This document shows, piece by piece, positions 6,689-13,193 of a stretch of 18,406 nucleotides of DNA. Where the stretch lies: NCBI GenBank assembly GCA_002400085.1, contig DHEX01000009.1, positions 1 through 18,406 on the forward strand. Direction: 5' to 3'. The DNA is from Clostridiaceae bacterium UBA4839. Its GTDB lineage: Bacteria; Bacillota; Clostridia; Clostridiales; Caloramatoraceae. The stretch's first letter is position 1. Each line of letters opens with the position of its first letter. The notes under the pieces were generated by a model. The model searched no databases and was not told the DNA's origin. It saw only the letters and a list, made by a program, of their open reading frames with translations. The position numbers and the translations under genes are program-made.

Positions 6689-8887
6689 ATGGCAAAAACT
6701 AAAAAACTAAGAAAAACTAATATATATAATGAAAATGTAAAAGGCGAAATATATGGAATTATAATTACAACTATATCCTTATTAATAGGTCTAAGTATTT
6801 TTATAAAACCAACTGGTGCAGCTGGAGAGTTTTTTAGGAATATCTTCTTAGGATTGCTTGGAATAGGGGCATATATTTTACCTATATTAACTTTATTTAT
6901 TGGATTAGCTCTGATTATAAATAATGGTAAAATTAAATTACAGAAAAAGTTTTTATATATTTGCTTATCCTGTTATGTTTTGATATCGATTATTCATGTG
7001 AGTTATTCCTTTAAAAATTTTAATTTAAAATACAGTGAAAAAATAATTAAAGCATATACTATGGGATTGGGGTCTAAAGGAGGAGGAGCCTTAAGTGAAG
7101 TAATAACTTCTCCGCTAATTTATGCCTTTGGCAGAATAGGTACATACATTGTTTTATTTTCATTATTGAGTATTTTTATCATTTTTATTACGGATGTTTC
7201 TTTGGGAGACCTATTTAAAAATGTTATTAGTAAATTTAAAAATAATAAGAAAGAAAAATCCAACGAAGTTCAGCTTCAAGAAGCCTCCTGTGATAATTTA
7301 AAGGGAACTGATGAAAAAAAGCAATATGAAGAAAATATAGATAAAATAGATAAGAAAATAAAAATATTGGATTTTGTTAAGACGGATAAAGATGAAACAG
7401 GTAAAAATGAGGATAAAGATAATTTGTGCGAAGAAATAAATAAGGAAAAAGAAAAAAATAAAAATATAGATTATATATATCCACCTATTAATATCCTAAA
7501 TGAAAATGAAGTAAAGGCAAATGTTCAGGATAAAAAAGAGTTATTGAATAATGCTAAGGTGCTTGAAGATACGCTGCTTAGCTTTGGAGTTGAGGCAAAA
7601 GTTGTACAAGTTAGCAGGGGCCCATCAGTAACAAGATATGAGCTGCATCCTAATCCGGGGATAAAAGTAAGCAGAATTGTAAATCTTGCTGATGATTTAG
7701 CTTTAAACCTTGCAGCTCCAACAGTAAGAATAGAAGCGCCTATTCCTGGCAAAGCAGCTGTTGGAATAGAAGTCCCAAACAAGGAGATAATAACTGTTAC
7801 TTTAAGGGAGGTAATAGATTCTAATGAGTTTAGGGAGTCTAATTCAAAACTTGCTTTTGCCCTTGGTAAAGATATAACCGGAAACTGTATTATTGCAGAT
7901 TTATCAAAAATGCCTCATATTCTTATTGCTGGTGCAACAGGTTCTGGTAAAAGTGTATGCATAAACAGCCTTATTGCAAGTTTAATATATAAATCTTCAC
8001 CTGAGGATGTAAAAATGCTTATGATAGACCCTAAGGTTGTTGAATTATCAGTTTACAATGGGATTCCACACCTACTCATTCCTGTTGTAACTGATCCTAA
8101 AAAGGCATCTGCTGCTTTATATTGGGCAGTTAACGAGATGACTCAAAGATATAAACTTTTTGCGGAAAATAACGTAAGAAATATTGAAACCTATAATAAG
8201 CTAATGGAAAAAAAGTCGCCTAAAAATAAGCTGCCAAGAATTGTTATTATTATTGATGAACTTGCCGATCTGATGATGGTTTCTCCAGGTGATGTAGAGG
8301 ATGCTATATGCAGATTATCTCAAATGGCAAGAGCTGCAGGTATGCACCTTGTAATTGCAACACAAAGACCATCTGTTGATGTTATAACTGGCGTTATAAA
8401 AGCTAATATACCATCAAGAATATCCTTTGCAGTATCAAGTCAAATAGATTCAAGAACTATACTTGATATGTCAGGAGCTGAAAAGCTGCTGGGGAGAGGC
8501 GATATGCTATTTTTACCAATAGGTGCAACAAAGCCAATTAGAATACAGGGGGCTTTTATTTCTGAAAAAGAGGTAGAAAGGTTAGTAGAGTTTTTAAAGA
8601 AGAATTGTGATGCAGATTATAAGGATGATATAATAGATGAAATTGAAAAATCTGCTTCAAAAGATAGCGATAATAAGGAAGAGGTTGATGAGCTATTTGA
8701 TGAAGCAATGAAAATATGTATTGATTGTGGCCAAGCATCTGCATCAATGCTGCAAAGAAGACTTAGAATAGGATTCAATAGAGCGTCGAGATTAATAGAA
8801 GAAATGGAATCAAGAGGAATTGTAGGGCCGCAGGAAGGCAGCAAACCAAGGCAGGTTCTTGTGGGTAAACAAGATATTGATAATTAG
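6689..8887 (+). CDS. spoIIIE: DNA translocase SpoIIIE/FtsK
   Basis: This is a membrane-anchored, hexameric, ATP-driven DNA pump that clears chromosomal DNA from the division septum and, in sporulation, moves the chromosome into the forespore. The 732-residue product has four N-terminal membrane segments (about 20-40, 50-77, 84-104, 137-165). A Lys/Glu-rich linker (about 185-260) comes next, then the RecA-like motor with Walker A GATGSGKSV (about 415-423) and Walker B IVIIIDELADLM (about 516-527). A C-terminal winged-helix gamma domain (about 665-730) reads the chromosome orientation sequences. I chose the ATG at 6689 because GGTGGTGAT lies just before it at 6676-6684. An in-frame ATG at 6674 has no ribosome site and would place that site inside the gene. 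Its position after tepA matches Bacillus spoIIIE. FtsK and SpoIIIE cannot be told apart by sequence alone. Confidence 0.95.
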   Translation: MAKTKKLRKTNIYNENVKGEIYGIIITTISLLIGLSIFIKPTGAAGEFFRNIFLGLLGIGAYILPILTLFIGLALIINNGKIKLQKKFLYICLSCYVLISIIHVSYSFKNFNLKYSEKIIKAYTMGLGSKGGGALSEVITSPLIYAFGRIGTYIVLFSLLSIFIIFITDVSLGDLFKNVISKFKNNKKEKSNEVQLQEASCDNLKGTDEKKQYEENIDKIDKKIKILDFVKTDKDETGKNEDKDNLCEEINKEKEKNKNIDYIYPPINILNENEVKANVQDKKELLNNAKVLEDTLLSFGVEAKVVQVSRGPSVTRYELHPNPGIKVSRIVNLADDLALNLAAPTVRIEAPIPGKAAVGIEVPNKEIITVTLREVIDSNEFRESNSKLAFALGKDITGNCIIADLSKMPHILIAGATGSGKSVCINSLIASLIYKSSPEDVKMLMIDPKVVELSVYNGIPHLLIPVVTDPKKASAALYWAVNEMTQRYKLFAENNVRNIETYNKLMEKKSPKNKLPRIVIIIDELADLMMVSPGDVEDAICRLSQMARAAGMHLVIATQRPSVDVITGVIKANIPSRISFAVSSQIDSRTILDMSGAEKLLGRGDMLFLPIGATKPIRIQGAFISEKEVERLVEFLKKNCDADYKDDIIDEIEKSASKDSDNKEEVDELFDEAMKICIDCGQASASMLQRRLRIGFNRASRLIEEMESRGIVGPQEGSKPRQVLVGKQDIDN

Positions 8888-9026
8888 TGAAAAGTAAATT
8901 TTTTTAAACATATACTATTATGTTGTGGAGTTAATTTAATTTTGATATTATATAATTATAATAGGCAATATAATATTTTGATAAGGATGAAGAACCAATA
9001 AATAAGATATATTTTGGAGGTAATGT

Positions 9027-10373
9027 ATGTGCTATAATGTTGGAATAGTATCTCTTGGCTGTGATAAAAATAGAGTTGATACTGAAGTGATATTATCACT
9101 TTTAGTAAAGTATGGATATAATGTAGTTAATAATGAAAAGGATGCTGATGCTATAATAATTAATACCTGTGCTTTTATAGAATCAGCAAAAATGGAATCA
9201 ATTGAAACTATACTTGAAATGGCAAGGCATAAGCAGTATGATTCATGCAAATGCTTAATAGTTGTTGGATGCCTTTCCCAAAGATATAAAGAGGAATTAA
9301 TTAAGAATATGCCGGAAATAGATGCAGTAGTAGGGCCTCAATATTATAGCGAGCTACCCCAAATAATAGAAGATATAATAAAAAATAAAGAAAGCCACAT
9401 TTTAAAGGTAAGCAATAAGGATTACGATATTGAATATGGTGATAGGGTTTTAACTACACCAAATCATTATGCCTATGTTAAAATTGCTGAAGGCTGCAAC
9501 AATAATTGCAGTTATTGTGCAATTCCTAAGATAAAAGGAAAATATAGAAGTAGGACAATAGAAAATATAAAAAAAGAGATAATTGGATTAACTAAAAAGG
9601 GCATAAAAGAAATAATTATTGTTGCTCAGGATACAACAATGTATGGAATTGATATTTATGGGAAAAAGGCACTAGTTGATTTGTTAGACCAAATTCAAAA
9701 TATTCCAGCCTTAAAATGGATTAGAGTATTGTATATGTACCCAGAGCAAATTACGGATGAATTAATTGAGCTGATTAAGAATAGTAATAAGATATGTCAT
9801 TATTTTGATATTCCTCTTCAGCATGTAAGTAATGAAGTTTTAAAAAGAATGAGGCGAAGAAATACTAAGGAATATACTATTGAATTAATAAATAAAATAA
9901 GAAAAGAAATACCAGATGCAATAATTAGAACTACTTTTATAGTTGGATTTCCAGGGGAAACTGATAGGGAATTCAATGAGCTTAAAGAATTTGTTGAGGA
10001 TATGAAATTAGATAGGGTTGGTGTATTTGCATATTCGCAGGAAGAAGGAACAGAAGCTTCACTGATGGAGGATCAAATTGAGGAAAAAGTAAAAGAGAAT
10101 AGAAAAGAAATAATAATGAAGGCTATGCAAAAAATATCTGCAGAAAAAAATAATAAATTAATTGGGGAGGTTATGGATGTTATAGTTGATAAAAAAGTTC
10201 ATAATGGCATATATATTGGAAGGACCTATGGTGATGCTCCTGATATTGACCAAAATGTTACTATTAAAACAAATAATCATAAAATAAATACTGGTGATAT
10301 TGTTAAGGTGAAAATTACTAAAACATTTATTTATGATTTAATGGGAGATGTTATTTATGAATACGGCCAATAA
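9027..10373 (+). CDS. rimO: Ribosomal protein S12 methylthiotransferase RimO
   Basis: RimO is a radical-SAM enzyme with two iron-sulfur clusters that adds a methylthio group to a conserved aspartate of ribosomal protein S12. The 448-residue chain has an N-terminal UPF0004 domain with three cluster cysteines (Cys12 in SLGCDKN, Cys48 in NTCAF, Cys82 in GCLSQRY). The radical-SAM CxxxCxxC follows at Cys157, Cys161 and Cys164, then PKIKGKYRSR, and a TRAM domain fills about the last 65 residues. The close relative MiaB modifies tRNA; the GCDKNRVDTE segment and the gene context (spoIIIE-rimO-pgsA, common in Clostridia) favour RimO. The start follows GGAGG at 9016-9020. The 3' end overlaps pgsA by 17 nt. 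The 139-nt gap before it shows no strong promoter and no terminator, so it may be read from spoIIIE. Confidence 0.93.
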   Translation: MCYNVGIVSLGCDKNRVDTEVILSLLVKYGYNVVNNEKDADAIIINTCAFIESAKMESIETILEMARHKQYDSCKCLIVVGCLSQRYKEELIKNMPEIDAVVGPQYYSELPQIIEDIIKNKESHILKVSNKDYDIEYGDRVLTTPNHYAYVKIAEGCNNNCSYCAIPKIKGKYRSRTIENIKKEIIGLTKKGIKEIIIVAQDTTMYGIDIYGKKALVDLLDQIQNIPALKWIRVLYMYPEQITDELIELIKNSNKICHYFDIPLQHVSNEVLKRMRRRNTKEYTIELINKIRKEIPDAIIRTTFIVGFPGETDREFNELKEFVEDMKLDRVGVFAYSQEEGTEASLMEDQIEEKVKENRKEIIMKAMQKISAEKNNKLIGEVMDVIVDKKVHNGIYIGRTYGDAPDIDQNVTIKTNNHKINTGDIVKVKITKTFIYDLMGDVIYEYGQ

Positions 10374-10881
10374 ACTTACTATTTTAAGAATGATCCTTGT
10401 TCCTGTCTTTTTAGTTTTAATTTCTATAAGCTCTGAGGGCTATAACTATACATATGCTGCTACTGCTGTTTTTGCTGTTGCAGCATTCACAGATTTTTTA
10501 GATGGCTATATTGCAAGGAAAAAAAATCAGGTAACAAAGTTTGGCAAGTTTATGGATCCCCTTGCTGATAAGTTAATTGTAATATCTGCAATGGTTGCTC
10601 TTGTTGAAATGGATAAACTTCAAGCATGGGTTGTTATGATTGTAATTGCAAGAGAGTTAGCAGTTACAGGGCTTAGAACTTTGGCAGCATCTGATGGAAT
10701 TGTAATTGCTGCAAGCTATTTTGGAAAAGCTAAAACTGTTACCCAAATAATAGCAATTATTGCTATGCTGCTTGATATGCCTTATGGTATTGTTATTATG
10801 GGCATAGCAGTAGTGATTACTGTTTTATCCGGTATTGATTATTTTTATAAAAATAGAAATGTATTAAAGATTCAAGATTAG
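10357..10881 (+). CDS. pgsA: CDP-diacylglycerol-glycerol-3-phosphate 3-phosphatidyltransferase
   Basis: PgsA is an integral membrane enzyme that makes phosphatidylglycerophosphate from CDP-diacylglycerol and glycerol 3-phosphate, the committed step to phosphatidylglycerol and cardiolipin. The CDP-alcohol phosphotransferase signature DGx2ARx8Gx3Dx3D is complete: it begins DGYIARKK and ends GKFMDPLAD, at about residues 48-70. The rest is mostly hydrophobic helices. The length of 174 residues is normal. I start it at the ATG at 10357 because GGGAG (10343-10347) is 9 nt upstream; an in-frame ATG at 10348 abuts that ribosome site. The ribosome site lies inside the end of rimO, so the two are translationally coupled. 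A strong terminator follows the stop codon. Confidence 0.95.
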   Translation: MNTANKLTILRMILVPVFLVLISISSEGYNYTYAATAVFAVAAFTDFLDGYIARKKNQVTKFGKFMDPLADKLIVISAMVALVEMDKLQAWVVMIVIARELAVTGLRTLAASDGIVIAASYFGKAKTVTQIIAIIAMLLDMPYGIVIMGIAVVITVLSGIDYFYKNRNVLKIQD

Positions 10882-10882
10882 G

Positions 10883-10909
10883 CCCCTATTTAAATAGGGG
10901 ATATTTTTT
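10883..10909 (+). terminator. Rho-independent terminator after pgsA
   Basis: The 18-nt perfect palindrome CCCCTATTTAAATAGGGG (10883-10900) folds into a G/C-based hairpin, with a T tract at 10904-10909. It starts 2 nt after the pgsA stop codon and insulates recA. Confidence 0.9.
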
Positions 10910-10934
10910 ATCCGACACTAATGATTTTATTATA

Positions 10935-11006
10935 CAAACGTAGGGAACGGTCTTGACCGTTCCGTTGATGAATGGGCGGAATCGGGAGGGCGAAACGGTT
11001 TTCTCC
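10935..11006. repeat. G+C-rich hairpin element, possible dispersed repeat
   Basis: About 70 nt between the pgsA terminator and the recA promoters is more than half G+C by hand count, in A/T-rich surroundings. It contains a perfect 8-bp hairpin GGAACGGT/ACCGTTCC (10944-10951 with 10956-10963, loop CTTG). A weaker hairpin GGAG/CTCC (10985-10988 with 11003-11006), extended by G-T pairs, follows. It has no open reading frame. Its composition and hairpins suggest a small non-coding dispersed repeat. No second copy is in this window, so the repeat status is inference. Confidence 0.5.
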
Positions 11007-11046
11007 TAAATTATGAATTATAGTAAGACAATATATTAATGTTGAC

Positions 11047-11076
11047 TTGATTAAAAAAGGTTATAGTGGTTATAAT
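11047..11076 (+). promoter_or_regulatory. Upstream promoter candidate for recA
   Basis: TTGATT (11047-11052) and TATAAT (11071-11076) are 18 nt apart. It lies upstream of the LexA-box promoter and has no LexA box of its own, so it could give basal expression, although LexA bound downstream might still block it. Confidence 0.45.
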
Positions 11077-11116
11077 CTTAAAAGAAATAATAATTTGTAT
11101 AATTTAATAGTTTTGT

Positions 11117-11145
11117 TTGACCTTTAGGTAATTATATATTATAAT
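11117..11145 (+). promoter_or_regulatory. Main SigA promoter of recA
   Basis: TTGACC (11117-11122) and a perfect TATAAT (11140-11145) are separated by 17 nt. Transcription should begin near 11152, inside the LexA box. Confidence 0.85.
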
Positions 11146-11151
11146 TACATT

Positions 11152-11165
11152 AGAACGTATGTTCG
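11152..11165. promoter_or_regulatory. LexA (SOS) operator of recA
   Basis: AGAACGTATGTTCG matches the Gram-positive LexA/DinR box CGAACNNNNGTTCG at all but the first base, and the GAAC-N4-GTTC core is perfect. It begins 7 nt after the -10, over the expected transcription start, so LexA binding would block initiation until DNA damage. Confidence 0.9.
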
Positions 11166-11198
11166 GACGCACAAGTTAAAATAGAAGGGATGATTGAT

Positions 11199-12320
11199 TT
11201 GGGTACTGATAAAAACATTGATAAAAACAGTGAAAAGCAAAAGGCTCTTGAAAATGCTATAAATCAAATAGAAAAACAATATGGTAAAGGAGCTGTAATG
11301 AGGCTTGGGGAGGACTCAAAGCTTAATGTTGAAGTTATTTCAACAGGTTCACTTGATCTTGATATAGCACTTGGAGTAGGAGGAGTACCAAAAGGAAGAA
11401 TAATTGAGATTTTTGGGCCTGAATCTTCTGGTAAAACTACTGTAGCTCTTCATATAATAGCAGAATCTCAAAAAATTGGCGGGACTGCAGCTTTTATTGA
11501 TGCAGAGCATGCCCTTGATCCTATTTATGCTAAGAATTTAGGAGTTGATATAGAAAATTTAATTGTCTCACAGCCAGATACTGGTGAACAAGGGCTTGAA
11601 ATAGCAGAGGCACTTGTCAGATCAGGTGCTGTAGATGTTATTGTAATAGATTCAGTTGCAGCTTTAGTTCCAAAGGCTGAAATTGAAGGTGAAATGGGGG
11701 ACGCTCACGTTGGACTTCAGGCAAGGCTTATGTCCCAAGCACTAAGAAAACTTGCAGGTGCCATAAGCAAATCAAAATGTGTCGCAATTTTCATAAACCA
11801 GTTAAGAGAAAAAGTCGGTGTTATGTTTGGAAATCCGGAAACTACTCCGGGGGGCAGGGCTTTAAAATTCTATTCTTCTGTAAGGCTTGATGTTAGAAGA
11901 ATTGATTCTATTAAGCAGGGTGATGAGATAATAGGTAATAGAACAAAAGTAAAAGTGGTAAAAAATAAGGTTGCACCTCCGTTTAAACAAGCTGAATTTG
12001 ATATTATGTATGGAACTGGAATTTCAAAAGAAGGAAACATATTGGATGTGGGTGTAAATAACGATATTGTTGTAAAAAGTGGTTCTTGGTTTTCTTATAA
12101 CGACCAAAAACTTGGACAAGGTCGTGAAAATGCAAAAGCTTTCTTAAAGGACAATGTCAAAATAAGAGATGAAATAGAAAATAAAATAAGAACAAAATAT
12201 AATTTGCCTTTAATAGATGCAAGTAAATCTAATGATAATGAGAAAAAAGATAAAGAGCCAAATAAAATTGCATCTAATGATAATGAGAAAAAGGATGGAG
12301 AGTCAAATAAAATCGCGTAA
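11199..12320 (+). CDS. recA: Recombinase RecA
   Basis: RecA forms filaments on single-stranded DNA, drives homologous strand exchange and triggers LexA self-cleavage. The product (373 residues from this start) has Walker A GPESSGKTT (73-81), IDAEHALDP, Walker B VIVIDSVAAL, loop L1 EGEMGDAHVGLQARLMSQ and loop L2 starting FGNPETTPGG (about 210). I prefer the TTG at 11199: the ribosome site AGAAGGG ends at 11189, which is 9 nt before it. The ATG at 11190 directly touches that site and adds only three residues. The C-terminus carries two 15-residue repeats (344-358 and 359-373) of the form SNDNEKKDxExNKIA, an unusual extension. Expression is expected to be SOS-controlled through the LexA box. recX follows 62 nt downstream. 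Confidence 0.97.
   Translation: MGTDKNIDKNSEKQKALENAINQIEKQYGKGAVMRLGEDSKLNVEVISTGSLDLDIALGVGGVPKGRIIEIFGPESSGKTTVALHIIAESQKIGGTAAFIDAEHALDPIYAKNLGVDIENLIVSQPDTGEQGLEIAEALVRSGAVDVIVIDSVAALVPKAEIEGEMGDAHVGLQARLMSQALRKLAGAISKSKCVAIFINQLREKVGVMFGNPETTPGGRALKFYSSVRLDVRRIDSIKQGDEIIGNRTKVKVVKNKVAPPFKQAEFDIMYGTGISKEGNILDVGVNNDIVVKSGSWFSYNDQKLGQGRENAKAFLKDNVKIRDEIENKIRTKYNLPLIDASKSNDNEKKDKEPNKIASNDNEKKDGESNKIA
12228..12317 (+). repeat. 45-bp in-frame tandem duplication at the recA 3' end
   Basis: Units at 12228-12272 and 12273-12317 are identical at 39 of 45 positions by hand comparison. Each encodes 15 residues starting SNDNEKKD and ending NKIA. Three codons differ synonymously and two change the residue (K to G, P to S). 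The duplication ends exactly at the stop codon. Confidence 0.95.
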
Positions 12321-12356
12321 TAATAATGCCATGTATTTTGCATGGCATCATTATTA
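12318..12356 (+). other. Long hairpin between recA and recX without a T tract
   Basis: Starting at the recA stop codon, 12318-12333 pairs with 12341-12356 at 15 of 16 positions (one A-C mismatch) around the 7-nt loop TATTTTG; the core is GCCATG/CATGGC. No run of T follows, so it is not a standard terminator. It could reduce, process or stabilise the recA mRNA end while letting some transcription into recX. Confidence 0.7.
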
Positions 12357-12382
12357 TGCAGCTCACAATTTGAGGTGATATA

Positions 12383-13015
12383 TTGAAAATAACTGATATT
12401 TGCAAGCAGAAAAGGAGCACAGAAAGATATAACATCTATATAGATGATTCCTTTTCTTTTTCAGCTTTAGCTGAAGATATTATAAAATATAATATTAAAA
12501 TATCCAATGAGTATAGTAAGGATGAGCTAAATGATTTAATTAAAAAGTGTGAATATGATAAAGCTTATGAATATGCATTAAAAATATTGAGCATTAGGGA
12601 TTTTTCAGTAAATGATTTAAAAAATAAGCTTAAAACTAAAAACTATTCTGAATATACAATAAAGGGTGTTACTCAAAAGCTTAAAAGTTATGATTTATTA
12701 AATGATGAAAAATATGCAAATAAGTTAATCAATGATTCATTAGAATTAAAAAAAGACGGAATTAATAAAATCAAATATCAACTTAAATCTCATGGTATTG
12801 AAAATAATATAATTGATAATATCAAAATTGATAATAAAAAAGAATGTGAAAATGCACATGATATTGCATTAAAAAAATACAAATTAATAAAAGGAAAAGG
12901 TAATGAAAAGGGGAAGCTATATAGATATTTAAGCTCAAAGGGTTATGAATATGATACTATTAAAAAAGTTATAAATGAAATAATAAAGGATGCTGACGAC
13001 GAAGAACTTAAGTAG
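12383..13015 (+). CDS. recX: Regulatory protein RecX
   Basis: RecX binds RecA and limits filament growth and activity. The 210-residue protein is highly charged and helical. It contains the repeated three-helix modules of the family, clearest in DFSVNDLKNKLKTKNYSE (about 73-90) and the following YDLLNDEKYANKLI. The start is a TTG at 12383 with GAGGTGAT at 12372-12379; no nearby ATG fits. It follows recA by 62 nt, with the recA-recX hairpin between. This adjacency is typical of recA-recX co-transcription and would place recX under SOS control at reduced level. It is very A/T-rich, but so are its neighbours. Confidence 0.9.
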   Translation: MKITDICKQKRSTERYNIYIDDSFSFSALAEDIIKYNIKISNEYSKDELNDLIKKCEYDKAYEYALKILSIRDFSVNDLKNKLKTKNYSEYTIKGVTQKLKSYDLLNDEKYANKLINDSLELKKDGINKIKYQLKSHGIENNIIDNIKIDNKKECENAHDIALKKYKLIKGKGNEKGKLYRYLSSKGYEYDTIKKVINEIIKDADDEELK

Positions 13016-13037
13016 TGACAAATATACCAGCAGTTTT

Positions 13038-13053
13038 AGTTGAATGGTCAACT
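13038..13053. promoter_or_regulatory. Small inverted repeat overlapping the rny promoter
   Basis: AGTTGA and TCAACT (13038-13043 and 13048-13053) form a perfect 6-bp inverted repeat with a 4-nt spacer, ending on the first base of the -35 box. It is a possible operator, but the repeat is short. Confidence 0.3.
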
Positions 13054-13081
13054 TGACATAAAATTAAAACTATAATAAAAT
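13053..13081 (+). promoter_or_regulatory. SigA promoter of rny
   Basis: A perfect TTGACA (13053-13058) and TAAAAT (13076-13081) are 17 nt apart. The predicted transcript has a leader of about 105 nt before the RNase Y start. Confidence 0.8.
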
Positions 13082-13087
13082 AAAGAC

Positions 13088-13120
13088 AAATAATGGTTAG
13101 GTATAGTCACTCCATTATTT
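13088..13120 (+). other. Hairpin in the rny mRNA leader
   Basis: AAATAATGG (13088-13096) pairs perfectly with CCATTATTT (13112-13120) around a 15-nt loop. It begins very close to the predicted 5' end of the rny transcript and has no T tract after it. A 5' hairpin of this kind can affect mRNA stability. Confidence 0.5.
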
Positions 13121-13193
13121 AATGCTTCAAAAATTTAGGTATTTCTCTTTATCAGGTTTTAATAAAAAATAAACTACAAAGGAGGTGACAAAC

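Noticed and set aside
8888..9026. Promoter for rimO in the spoIIIE-rimO gap
   Set aside because: TTGATA (8942) and TATAAT (8969) are present, but the spacing is 21 nt, and no other well-spaced pair was found.
11190..11198. ATG at 11190 as the recA start
   Set aside because: It touches the AGAAGGG ribosome site with no spacing; the TTG at 11199 has a 9-nt gap. The call is not certain, and the difference is only three residues.
13185..13193. GTG at 13185 as the start of rny
   Set aside because: It lies inside the ribosome binding sequence GGAGGTG and has no Shine-Dalgarno of its own upstream; the ATT at 13194 is spaced correctly.
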